Shown one piece after another: positions 41,989-50,875 of a stretch of 64,000 bases of DNA (its first letter is position 1; the number at the start of each line of letters is the position of its first letter). The stretch covers positions 1 to 64,000 of the forward strand of contig JAGFZX010000016.1 of the NCBI GenBank assembly GCA_017889585.1, read 5' to 3'. The notes beneath the pieces are model-generated. The model worked only from the letters and a program-made list of their open reading frames with translations, ran no database searches and was not told the DNA's origin. The stretch comes from Bacillota bacterium (GTDB taxonomy: Bacteria; Bacillota; Negativicutes; DSM-13327). A program made the position numbers and the translations under genes.

Positions 41989-42019
41989 CTATATAGTGTA
42001 CAGTGCTATATAGTGTACA
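41989..42019. promoter_or_regulatory. Two direct 14-nt repeats CTATATAGTGTACA upstream of the CcpN-like gene
   Basis: Exact copies at 41989-42002 and 42006-42019, 17-nt register, about 20 bp before the SD. Confidence 0.6.
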
Positions 42020-42038
42020 CTTTTTGTTTGGCAGGTGA

Positions 42039-42698
42039 ATTATTATACAACTTACAATACGACAAAGCAGCATATTAGAAATAATCAAATCTTTCGGACC
42101 TATCACTGGCAATCAAATTGCTGAAAAACTCAAACTTAGTCGCGCAGCCCTACGTTCAGATCTAGCTATTTTAACAATGTCTGAATTAATTGGGGCCAAA
42201 CCAAAAGTCGGCTATTATGTTACAGGCCAAAATGTGAATAACCTAAAAACATCTGCATTCAATACCATTTTAGTGGCTGATGTTTATTCCCGTCCCATTA
42301 TCGTAAAAGGAAACAGCTCAGTTTATGAAGCCATTCTCACTCTATTTACTGAAGATGTAGGTACAATTTTCGTAGTATCTGAAGACAACCTTTTAGAAGG
42401 CGCAGTATCCCGAAAAGACCTTATAAAAGCTGCAATGGGCGGTAAAAACAACAATGAGCTACCGGTAAGCATTATCATGACCAGAATGCCTAATATCATT
42501 TTGGCAACACCGGATGAATCCGTACTTACTGCCGCACAAAAATTATTGCGCCATCAGGTTGATGCTCTGCCAGTAGTCAAACTAATAGAGGTAGATGATC
42601 AGCCAAGGTTTCAAGTAATCGGACGTTTTACCAAAACCAATATTACTCACCTGTTTGTACAATTAGCCGAAAAATACCATAAAGGGGGACTGCTTTGA
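42039..42698 (+). CDS. ccpN: CcpN-like repressor: HTH_11 plus tandem CBS domains; non-ATG start
   Basis: Frame extends upstream of ATG 42177: IIIQLTIRQSSILEIIKSFGPITGNQIAEKLKLSRAALRSDLAILT-MSELIGAKPKVGYYVTG; CBS domains follow; ppsR and ppdK downstream. Confidence 0.85.
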   Translation: MIIQLTIRQSSILEIIKSFGPITGNQIAEKLKLSRAALRSDLAILTMSELIGAKPKVGYYVTGQNVNNLKTSAFNTILVADVYSRPIIVKGNSSVYEAILTLFTEDVGTIFVVSEDNLLEGAVSRKDLIKAAMGGKNNNELPVSIIMTRMPNIILATPDESVLTAAQKLLRHQVDALPVVKLIEVDDQPRFQVIGRFTKTNITHLFVQLAEKYHKGGLL

Positions 42699-43525
42699 GC
42701 ACTTTACACAATAGTCAACTACCAGTAGTTTACATACTGTCTGATTCCATTGGCGAAACGGGAGAAATGGTTGTAAAAGCAGCGATGAGTCAGTTTGAAT
42801 TCGTAAATATGCAAATTCGCCGCAAACCTTATTTAAAGTCAATTGCACAAATAGAAGTCGCCCTCAAAGAAGCATCACAAACCAATAGCACTATTATGTA
42901 TACTTTGGTCCGTACTGATTTAAAGAACGCTTTAGAATCCTCTGCTAAAGCTTTAGGTCTTCTCCATGTAGATATTATGGGGCCTGTCATCAATGCACTG
43001 TCCACAATATCTCAAATACCCCCACGCAACGAACCAGGGTTAATTCGCAAAGTAGATGAAGCCTATTTTGCCAAAATTGATGCTATCGAATTTGCTGTAA
43101 AATTTGATGATGGCAAAGAACCCCGCGGACTCCTCCAAGCCGACATTGTCGTCACTGGCGTTTCACGAGCATCCAAAACTCCATTATGCATGTATCTGGC
43201 ACATAAAGGCATCAAAGCTGCCAATGTGCCCCTGATCAAAGAAATTCCACCACCACCAGAGCTTTTTCAGGTGGCCCCCCATAAAGTAGTCGGCCTTATG
43301 ATCAAACCGTCCCTGCTATTTGAAATACGTAAAGAACGCTTGAGGACAATGGGGTTACACCAATCTACCTCCTATGCTAATATGGAGCGTATTATTGAAG
43401 AACTTGATTACGGACAAAAAATTATGCGGCAAATTGGCTGTCCTATTATTGATGTTACGAATAAAGCAACTGAGGAAACTGCCGCTAGGGTTATGGAATT
43501 TTATCGCAAAGGAGTTAATAAGTAA
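42695..43525 (+). CDS. ppsR: Pyruvate, phosphate dikinase regulatory protein (bifunctional kinase/phosphorylase)
   Basis: 276 aa; VYILSDSIGETGEMVVKAAMSQF; VTGVSRASKTPLCMYLAHKGIKAANVPL. Confidence 0.94.
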   Translation: MSTLHNSQLPVVYILSDSIGETGEMVVKAAMSQFEFVNMQIRRKPYLKSIAQIEVALKEASQTNSTIMYTLVRTDLKNALESSAKALGLLHVDIMGPVINALSTISQIPPRNEPGLIRKVDEAYFAKIDAIEFAVKFDDGKEPRGLLQADIVVTGVSRASKTPLCMYLAHKGIKAANVPLIKEIPPPPELFQVAPHKVVGLMIKPSLLFEIRKERLRTMGLHQSTSYANMERIIEELDYGQKIMRQIGCPIIDVTNKATEETAARVMEFYRKGVNK

Positions 43526-46182
43526 TGGAAAAATATGTATATCTCTTCAATCAAGGCCGCGCTGATATGCGCTCACTACTCGGAGGCAAGGGTGCTAATT
43601 TAGGAGAAATGACCAATATCGGTCTACCAGTACCACCGGGTATGACCATCACTACTGCAGCTTGCAAGGAATATTATAAAGAGGGCAAAAAACTCCCCCT
43701 TGCGATTATGGATGAAGTAAGACAAAACTTAGCAACCCTAGAAGCCCAAATTGGTAAGAAATTAGGCGATACTACCAATCCCCTCTTAGTGTCGGTACGT
43801 TCAGGCGCTGTATTTTCTATGCCAGGCATGATGGATACCATTTTAAACCTGGGGTTAAATGAAGTAACTGTACAAGCTATTGCTAAAAATACAGCTAACT
43901 TAGTGTTTGCCTATGATTCCTATCGCCGCTTTATACAGATGTTTTCTGATGTAGTGTTAGAGATTCCTAAACACGACTTTGAATATCTGCTCACTGAACA
44001 CAAAAATCAGCAAGGCGTAATCTACGACCAAGAGCTATCAGCGGAAACATTACGTTCTCTTATTAACAGTTATAAAGAACTTGTCCTGGAACGTACAGGT
44101 TCCCCTTTCCCAGAAGAGCCTATCGAGCAGTTATTTCTCTCAATCGAAGCAGTTTTCCGTTCCTGGAATAACGATCGAGCCTTTATTTATCGTAATTTGA
44201 ATAAAATCGACCATGATTTAGGTACTGCAGTGAACATCCAATCTATGGTCTTCGGCAATATGGGCAATGACTGCGGAACTGGCGTGGCTTTCACTCGTAA
44301 TCCATCTACTGGCGAAAATATCCTGTATGGTGAATATTTGACGAATGCCCAAGGAGAAGATGTGGTGGCAGGTATCCGCACCCCACAACCTATTGCCAAA
44401 CTAGAAGCAGAGATGCCTGAAGTATATGACCAATTTTGCAAAACTGCCAATATACTAGAAAAACACTATAAAAATGTGCAAGACATCGAATTCACCATTG
44501 AAAAAGGCAAACTATTCATATTGCAAACCAGAAATGGCAAACGCACTGCTCAAGCAGGTATAAAAATTGCTCATGATTTGGCAGTCGAAGGTTTAATTAC
44601 TAAGCAAGATGCACTATTAATGATTGAACCAGCCCAACTTGACCAACTCTTGCACCGCCAAATTGACAGTAAGGCAGAGCTAAATATAGTTGCTACAGGC
44701 CTACCAGCTTCACCAGGTGCCGCCTCAGGTATTGTAGTCTTTAGCTCCGACCATGCTGAGCAAATTAGCAAAACAGGTAAAAAAGTACTGTTAGTACGTA
44801 CAGAAACAACACCTGATGACATACATGGCATCATTGCCTCCCAAGGAATACTGACGAGTCGCGGCGGTATGACAAGCCATGCTGCTGTAGTAGCCCGAGG
44901 CATGGGAAAACCCTGTGTATGTGGCTGTGATGCTCTAAACATTGACTACAATAACAAAACTATTACTGTTGGGCAAACCATCATCAAGGAAGGTGATCTT
45001 TTATCTATCGACGGTGCCACTGGTCGAGTCATTGCCGGCATCGTACCTATGATGGAGCCTAAACTATCTAAGGAATATCTGACTATCTTATCTTGGGCCG
45101 ATGAAGTTAAAAGCCTAGACGTTAGAGCAAATGCTGACACCCCTGACGATGCGCTCAAAGCCAAGGAATTTGGTGCTAAAGGTATTGGACTTACCCGTAC
45201 TGAACATATGTTTATGGGGCAAGATCGTCTCCCCTATGTACAGAGCATGATTTTAGCAGAAACACCAGAAGAACGTCGTGATGCCTTGTCTCATCTGCTC
45301 CCTATCCAAGAAGATGATTTCTATGGTATTTTAAAAGCCATGGAAGGATACCCAGTCTGTATTCGGCTACTAGACCCACCACTTCATGAATTTTTACCTA
45401 GTGCAGAAGACTTAATTATTGAGACTACTAAACTAAGCATTACAAAAGAAGATCTAACCTTACTCGCCCAAAAAGAAGGCTTGCTCAAAAAAGTTCGCGG
45501 CCTCCATGAATCCAATCCTATGCTAGGGCATCGTGGTTGCCGTCTAGGCATTACGTATCCAGAGATCTACGAAATGCAGATACAAGCTATTTTCAATGCC
45601 GCTGCCCGTTTAACCAAGGAAGGCTATATAGTACTACCTGAGGTAGAAGTTCCTCTTACGATTGACAGAGCTGAAATGGCCTTCTTTAAAGAAAAAATTG
45701 ATAATATTGCTAAAGCTACCATGAATAAATATAGTGCAACATTCCACTATATGTCAGGTACGATGATCGAACTCCCTCGTGCCGCACTCATGGCAGATGA
45801 ACTTGCAGAAGTATCCGAATTCTTTACCTTCGGCACCAACGACCTAACCCAAACATGCCTGGGCTTTAGCAGAGATGATGCTGAAGGCAAATTTATGAAT
45901 GACTATTTAGATATGAAGATTTTGGCGGAAAACCCATTTATTGTCCTTGACCGTAAAGGAGTAGGTAAACTTATGGAGATGGCAGTCATAAGCGGGAAAA
46001 AAATACGCCCTGAGCTTAGTATTGGCATTTGTGGCGAACACGGTGGAGAACCCAGTTCCATTGAATTCTGCCATCAAATTGGCCTTGATTTTGTTAGCTG
46101 TTCCCCTTACCGTGTGCCCCTTGCCCGGTTAGCCGCCGCTCAAGCAGCTATCAGCAAAGGTGAAGTTTACGGAACTAAATAA
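43525..46182 (+). CDS. ppdK: Pyruvate, phosphate dikinase
   Basis: 885 aa; GGKGANLGEMTNIGLPVPPG, VSVRSGAVFSMPGMMDTILNLGLN, catalytic His region GILTSRGGMTSHAAVVARGMGKPCVCG. Confidence 0.98.
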   Translation: MEKYVYLFNQGRADMRSLLGGKGANLGEMTNIGLPVPPGMTITTAACKEYYKEGKKLPLAIMDEVRQNLATLEAQIGKKLGDTTNPLLVSVRSGAVFSMPGMMDTILNLGLNEVTVQAIAKNTANLVFAYDSYRRFIQMFSDVVLEIPKHDFEYLLTEHKNQQGVIYDQELSAETLRSLINSYKELVLERTGSPFPEEPIEQLFLSIEAVFRSWNNDRAFIYRNLNKIDHDLGTAVNIQSMVFGNMGNDCGTGVAFTRNPSTGENILYGEYLTNAQGEDVVAGIRTPQPIAKLEAEMPEVYDQFCKTANILEKHYKNVQDIEFTIEKGKLFILQTRNGKRTAQAGIKIAHDLAVEGLITKQDALLMIEPAQLDQLLHRQIDSKAELNIVATGLPASPGAASGIVVFSSDHAEQISKTGKKVLLVRTETTPDDIHGIIASQGILTSRGGMTSHAAVVARGMGKPCVCGCDALNIDYNNKTITVGQTIIKEGDLLSIDGATGRVIAGIVPMMEPKLSKEYLTILSWADEVKSLDVRANADTPDDALKAKEFGAKGIGLTRTEHMFMGQDRLPYVQSMILAETPEERRDALSHLLPIQEDDFYGILKAMEGYPVCIRLLDPPLHEFLPSAEDLIIETTKLSITKEDLTLLAQKEGLLKKVRGLHESNPMLGHRGCRLGITYPEIYEMQIQAIFNAAARLTKEGYIVLPEVEVPLTIDRAEMAFFKEKIDNIAKATMNKYSATFHYMSGTMIELPRAALMADELAEVSEFFTFGTNDLTQTCLGFSRDDAEGKFMNDYLDMKILAENPFIVLDRKGVGKLMEMAVISGKKIRPELSIGICGEHGGEPSSIEFCHQIGLDFVSCSPYRVPLARLAAAQAAISKGEVYGTK

Positions 46183-46188
46183 ATAGCA

Positions 46189-46218
46189 AAAACCAGCACT
46201 AGATCTAGTGCTGGTTTT
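46189..46218 (+). terminator. Intrinsic terminator after ppdK
   Basis: Perfect palindrome AAAACCAGCACTAGATCTAGTGCTGGTTTT. Confidence 0.85.
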
Positions 46219-46241
46219 AATTTTTAAATTTTTACTATTTA

Positions 46242-47765
46242 CTATAACCATTTTTGGGCTGTACGATAGAATTTTTTCCAATGCTTATCCATTTTGTCTT
46301 GTACAGATAGCACTTCACGTCCCTGCCAACCTATGACCATTCCTACCTCTAAGTACAATATCTTACTGGATTTTGCCTTCAGCAATTTTTCAAGCAAACT
46401 AACTGTACTATTAGCATCACTCAGTAAACCTAAATTATTTTGTAGTATATCCAGCCGTAAAATAAGCTGGGGTACCTCATAAAATACGGGCTCTAAGACT
46501 TCAGCTGCATATCTTATTTTTTTTATCATTAACCGTAATTTATGTACATTTTCTGTAGCAGACCAGTCAATTAATTTGCCCTGTTTAGTCACGATTTTAA
46601 GCCAGCTAGACAATCTACTCATACTGTACTCACCTAAAGTGCGTTGATGCTCCACTAGTTGCCATCCTTTGTTATCGATAAGCATTGCCCATAAATCTAG
46701 TAATAAGGGTGTGGCGAAACCTGCCTTAAGTATTTCATATATTTTTACAGCCTCCAGCAGGCGATGCTTTGCGAGCGTGTCCCCCAAATTTTTTTTACTC
46801 TCTATAGGTATGAACTGGCAGTCACTACATTGTTGCCAGGCAACATAGGCTACATCAATTTCCCTTAGTGTCCCAAGCATCTGCCCCAGCTTCCTTAGTT
46901 CAGCCTGATGATATTTATACTGCTCATGAACAATTAAAGGTCTATAAAATTCCAGTAACGACCGCAAACGGCGCAAGGAAATCCGTAGCTCATGCATATG
47001 CTCAGGCTGGGTGGAGTTTTCTAAAAAAGCCTGCTGGACCATAAAAAATTGGGCTATCAATTGCACTAAAATAGTACGTAATTCAACACCAACTAGCTGA
47101 TTTTTATCTATTTTAGCAGCCTTTTGCGGCTGTACAGTAGCCAATCCTGCCAATTTAAGACCACGGTAGAATTTACTGTCTGATTCCGGTAATAGAGGAT
47201 ATTCTCTTGCCAGTGCTGCCCCTAATTGAAATAAAGCAGAGGGCTTGCCACTCTTTAATTCCAACTCTATCTCCAATATGGGGGCCTTCTTAGAACCAGC
47301 CACAATTGTCCCCTGGTCTGCTGCAACTTCAATCTGGCTGCCATCAGGCATAATGACATCAAGAGTCCTCCGCTCAAATTTGGTAATAAGAATAGGCTTT
47401 AATCTCTGGTTCCCAACCAACTCTATTAAATACTTTCCAATGTCAGTACCTTCAAATACTGTAATATCAGGCTGGGCATCATTAACAACAATATTCCATT
47501 CCTGCCTTTCATGTAACCCCCCACTTGATAGCCCACCGCCCTTTATAGTTGCGACCCATTGTTCACCCTCACGACGAATGCGATATGCTAATTTTGCTTT
47601 CTGTAAACAATATGTGGCTGTATCAAAATAGCGAGCATCTAATACTTGTCTGCCTCCGCCTCCGGGTACTGCTACTTCTGTCAACGACTGTGCGGTCATA
47701 ATTTTTTCCCATACACTACTATCAGTACATATAAGCTTTAATTCAATCTCTGTGTGTTTAGACAA
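46242..47765 (-). CDS. CYTH and CHAD domain protein (inorganic triphosphatase-like)
   Basis: N-terminal EIELKL, RYFDT, RIRREGEQWVATIKG; C-terminal CHAD MHELRISLRRLRSLLEFYR, HKLRLMIKKIRYAAEV. Confidence 0.92.
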   Translation of the reverse strand: MSKHTEIELKLICTDSSVWEKIMTAQSLTEVAVPGGGGRQVLDARYFDTATYCLQKAKLAYRIRREGEQWVATIKGGGLSSGGLHERQEWNIVVNDAQPDITVFEGTDIGKYLIELVGNQRLKPILITKFERRTLDVIMPDGSQIEVAADQGTIVAGSKKAPILEIELELKSGKPSALFQLGAALAREYPLLPESDSKFYRGLKLAGLATVQPQKAAKIDKNQLVGVELRTILVQLIAQFFMVQQAFLENSTQPEHMHELRISLRRLRSLLEFYRPLIVHEQYKYHQAELRKLGQMLGTLREIDVAYVAWQQCSDCQFIPIESKKNLGDTLAKHRLLEAVKIYEILKAGFATPLLLDLWAMLIDNKGWQLVEHQRTLGEYSMSRLSSWLKIVTKQGKLIDWSATENVHKLRLMIKKIRYAAEVLEPVFYEVPQLILRLDILQNNLGLLSDANSTVSLLEKLLKAKSSKILYLEVGMVIGWQGREVLSVQDKMDKHWKKFYRTAQKWL

Positions 47766-48020
47766 AATTATTCACCAGCTTTCCAACTTAATTCACTCAT
47801 ATTACTATACCACATTTACTTTTGTAGTAAACAAAACTCCGAATATGTTATTTATCTAGACGGCATTGCTGCGCTGAGTACCTTGGATCGAGACTTATTG
47901 GATATTTCTATGGAAAATTTGGATGAGATTATTCTAATTTACGAAAAAATTGCACAGGTATAAAAGAAGCCCCAAAATTAGCATTACGCCGACTTTGAGA
48001 CTTCATTTTTTGATATTGCA

Positions 48021-49625
48021 TTAAATCCCCAGAGAATGCTCAGGGATTTCTAAAAACTCAACATCAGGATTGCGTTCACTCACCCATCTGATGGCCCATT
48101 CATTGCTTAAGAGCAATACCGGACGGTCTTTTATGTCATGAATGATCATGCCACTGTCAATACTCTTCATAGACTTAATGGCTGATTCTTCACCAGCCAA
48201 CCAGCGAGCTACGCTAAATGACAACCTATCCATAATAATATCTACACCATATTCATTTTTTAATCGATATTCAAGTACTTCAAACTGTAATGCCCCTACA
48301 ACACCAATAATAAAGGCCTCTACCGCACTGTCCCGCTGACGAAATACCTGTACAGCTCCTTCTTGGGTAAGCTGGGTCATACCCTTAACAAACTGTTTTC
48401 GTTTCATTGTATCTTTAGGTTGCACCCTAGCGAACTGCTCTGGAGGGAATACTGGAAAATCTTGAAAGTTAAACTTACTGCCTTCCTGGCATAGGGTATC
48501 ACCAATACCAAAAATGCCAGCATCAAACAATCCGATTATATCCCCTGGATATGCTTCCTCAATGATTGTCCTCTCCTGTGCCAGAAATTGCTGGGGCTGA
48601 GCAAGTTTAATGCTCTTGCCTGACTGAACATGATAGACACTCATCCCCCTAGTAAACTTACCTGAACAAATACGAATAAAGGCCAAGCGGTCGCGATGAG
48701 CTGGATTCATATTAGCCTGTATTTTAAAGACAAAAGCCGAAAAATCTTCACTTGTCGGATTAATTTCGCCTTCTGTGGATAGGCGAGCTACAGGTGGAGG
48801 TGCTAATTTTAGAAAATCTTCTAAAAAGGGGCGCACACCAAAGTTTGTCATGGCACTACCAAAAAACATGGGTGTCAACTCGCCAGCCTTTACCTGATCC
48901 AAATTAAAAGCATCACCAGCCATATCCAGAAGCTCAATATCTTCGCACAGTGCACTATGGACATCTTCACCTAATATTTCTCTAAAAGCAGGATCAATCA
49001 CACTGCTCATAGTTGAAGGTAATACTGACTGCCCATGAGATCCGTCACGCTCAAACAATTCTACCTGGGCGTGCTGGCGATTATACACCCCAATATAATT
49101 ACCGTGTATTCCTACAGGCCAATTCATGGGATAAGCCCGTATGCCAAGTACCTGTTCAATTTCTTCCATTAACTCAAAGGGACTTTTACCAAATCGATCT
49201 AACTTATTTACAAAAGTAAATACAGGAATACCTCGTTGACGACATACATGGAATAACTTTTTTGTCTGATCTTCTACCCCTTTGGCCACATCAATCAGCA
49301 TGACAGCACTATCAGCCGCCATCAGCGTCCGGTACGTATCTTCACTGAAATCCTGGTGACCAGGTGTATCCAAAATATTAACCCGATGTCCATCATAATC
49401 AAACTGCAATACGCTAGAGGTTACCGAAATACCTCTTTGTTTTTCAATCTCCATCCAGTCCGAAACAGCATGTTTCTGGGCCTTGCGAGACTTTACCGAG
49501 CCCGCTAGACGAATTGCTCCGCCATACAACAATAATTTTTCAGTCAAAGTGGTTTTCCCCGCATCCGGATGGGAAATAATCGCAAATGTCCGCCGCCTAT
49601 TCGTCTCTAACTCTAATTCTTCCAT
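48021..49625 (-). CDS. prfC: Peptide chain release factor 3
   Basis: 534 aa GTPase; FAIISHPDAGKTTLTEKLLLYGGAIRLAGSVKSRKAQKHAVSDWMEIEKQRGISVTSS. Confidence 0.96.
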   Translation of the reverse strand: MEELELETNRRRTFAIISHPDAGKTTLTEKLLLYGGAIRLAGSVKSRKAQKHAVSDWMEIEKQRGISVTSSVLQFDYDGHRVNILDTPGHQDFSEDTYRTLMAADSAVMLIDVAKGVEDQTKKLFHVCRQRGIPVFTFVNKLDRFGKSPFELMEEIEQVLGIRAYPMNWPVGIHGNYIGVYNRQHAQVELFERDGSHGQSVLPSTMSSVIDPAFREILGEDVHSALCEDIELLDMAGDAFNLDQVKAGELTPMFFGSAMTNFGVRPFLEDFLKLAPPPVARLSTEGEINPTSEDFSAFVFKIQANMNPAHRDRLAFIRICSGKFTRGMSVYHVQSGKSIKLAQPQQFLAQERTIIEEAYPGDIIGLFDAGIFGIGDTLCQEGSKFNFQDFPVFPPEQFARVQPKDTMKRKQFVKGMTQLTQEGAVQVFRQRDSAVEAFIIGVVGALQFEVLEYRLKNEYGVDIIMDRLSFSVARWLAGEESAIKSMKSIDSGMIIHDIKDRPVLLLSNEWAIRWVSERNPDVEFLEIPEHSLGI

Positions 49626-49875
49626 TCTATCGTAAAATCCCCCTAAAATCTTAGATTAACTATAAATAAAGCTTGGCCTCGGCCAAGGCACAGCCCAGGC
49701 TGAAGCCTTAGTTGCCCTTACTTGAAATCAAGAAAAGGCTATACTTTCTGATTCCGTAAAAATCACTCTCTATTACTATATGGTCACACCTCTAAAATGT
49801 CAAATGTTATCCTGATATATATCAGTAATTCCCCATCTATAGTATTCATAATACAAAAAAAGAGTAAAAACCATG

Positions 49876-49971
49876 TTAAATGCAAAGAAGCACAAAGGAC
49901 ACAAAGGACTTTTTATAATATCCCCTTCGTGATCTTTGTGCTCCCATAGCGGCTTTGTTCCTTTGTTTTTA
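49876..49971. repeat. Intergenic repeat, CAAAG family copy C
   Basis: Left TTAAATGCAAAGAAGCACAAAGGACACAAAGGA (9-nt period), right CTTCGTGATCTTTGTG...GGCTTTGTTCCTTTG. Confidence 0.6.
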
Positions 49972-49980
49972 AAATGTTTC

Positions 49981-50649
49981 CTACCCTTTTACGATCTGGT
50001 GTCGATTTACCTTATCACCTTTTAGTGTATCAGCTGTCTGACTGTAAGTAAATTCCGGATTCAAGGCTCTTACAAAACCAGCGAACCACAGCTGATAAAG
50101 TTCCTTCATGAGGTTCTTATCCACTCCCGCCTTAAGCCAATTTCGTTCCTGCAGGCAAACATCACCTTCCCAGACCACTTTGTCAGCCTCGTTTATGGTC
50201 ACTACATCACCTTGATCACAAGGCATACCATTTAATACATAGTCATTCAAAGCCTGATATATACCACTAGCAGCCTCAGTATCATATTTGCCCTGGGCTT
50301 TAGCATGTTGACCGCATATGCTGCCATGCTCAGCAAATGCAGCTTCAGCGATAGTGCGGGCATCATTACCACAGGTATCTGTAAGTTCCTTAATAAAAGC
50401 AGCTTCCCTGGTTTCAGCAATCGTAACCTGCCGCTGTAACCAACCGTGAATATTATTATGATCAATTAATTCCTCTAGCTTCATATTAGGCTGAGGCGCT
50501 CCATAGATCTGCCAAACCTGAGCCTGTAACTCTTCAGCTGTAGCGCCACATAGTTCTTCAGCCCTTTGATAAATTAACTGTTCTCGTTCTACTACCCTGC
50601 TGATTTTATGATATAACCAATGATGGATATGTCCTAAGAATGCACTCAT
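49981..50649 (-). CDS. Conserved hypothetical protein, 222 aa
   Basis: Long ORF, SD-like AGGAGGAATTTAGTATG, co-oriented with the siroheme-reductase-like gene; no family recognised. Confidence 0.6.
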   Translation of the reverse strand: MSAFLGHIHHWLYHKISRVVEREQLIYQRAEELCGATAEELQAQVWQIYGAPQPNMKLEELIDHNNIHGWLQRQVTIAETREAAFIKELTDTCGNDARTIAEAAFAEHGSICGQHAKAQGKYDTEAASGIYQALNDYVLNGMPCDQGDVVTINEADKVVWEGDVCLQERNWLKAGVDKNLMKELYQLWFAGFVRALNPEFTYSQTADTLKGDKVNRHQIVKG

Positions 50650-50672
50650 ACTAAATTCCTCCTACAATCTGT

Positions 50673-50855
50673 TTGAAAATGCCCATCTGCATTGTTGCTC
50701 CTGTGCGTTCTCGCTTAACGTACCCCGTGTACTAGCTACAATGATGTTATCGTTTCACTCTAACTAAGCGAATCACACAAATCTTCTTGTTTACTGTCGT
50801 GCACGAAGATTTGGTTCCCTGCTTATTGTCGCGCCTAGCATCTGGGCATTTTGAA
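50673..50855. repeat. About 183-bp element bounded by inverted repeats TTGAAAATGCCCATCTGC / GCATCTGGGCATTTTGAA
   Basis: Terminal arms match except for a few positions; internal hairpin AAATCTTC/GAAGATTT. Confidence 0.65.
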
Positions 50856-50875
50856 CCAGCCTACATTATTGGGTA

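Noticed and set aside
49672-49690. CTTGGCCTCGGCCAAG palindrome downstream of the prfC start
   Set aside because: Short, single occurrence, no obvious associated regulator.
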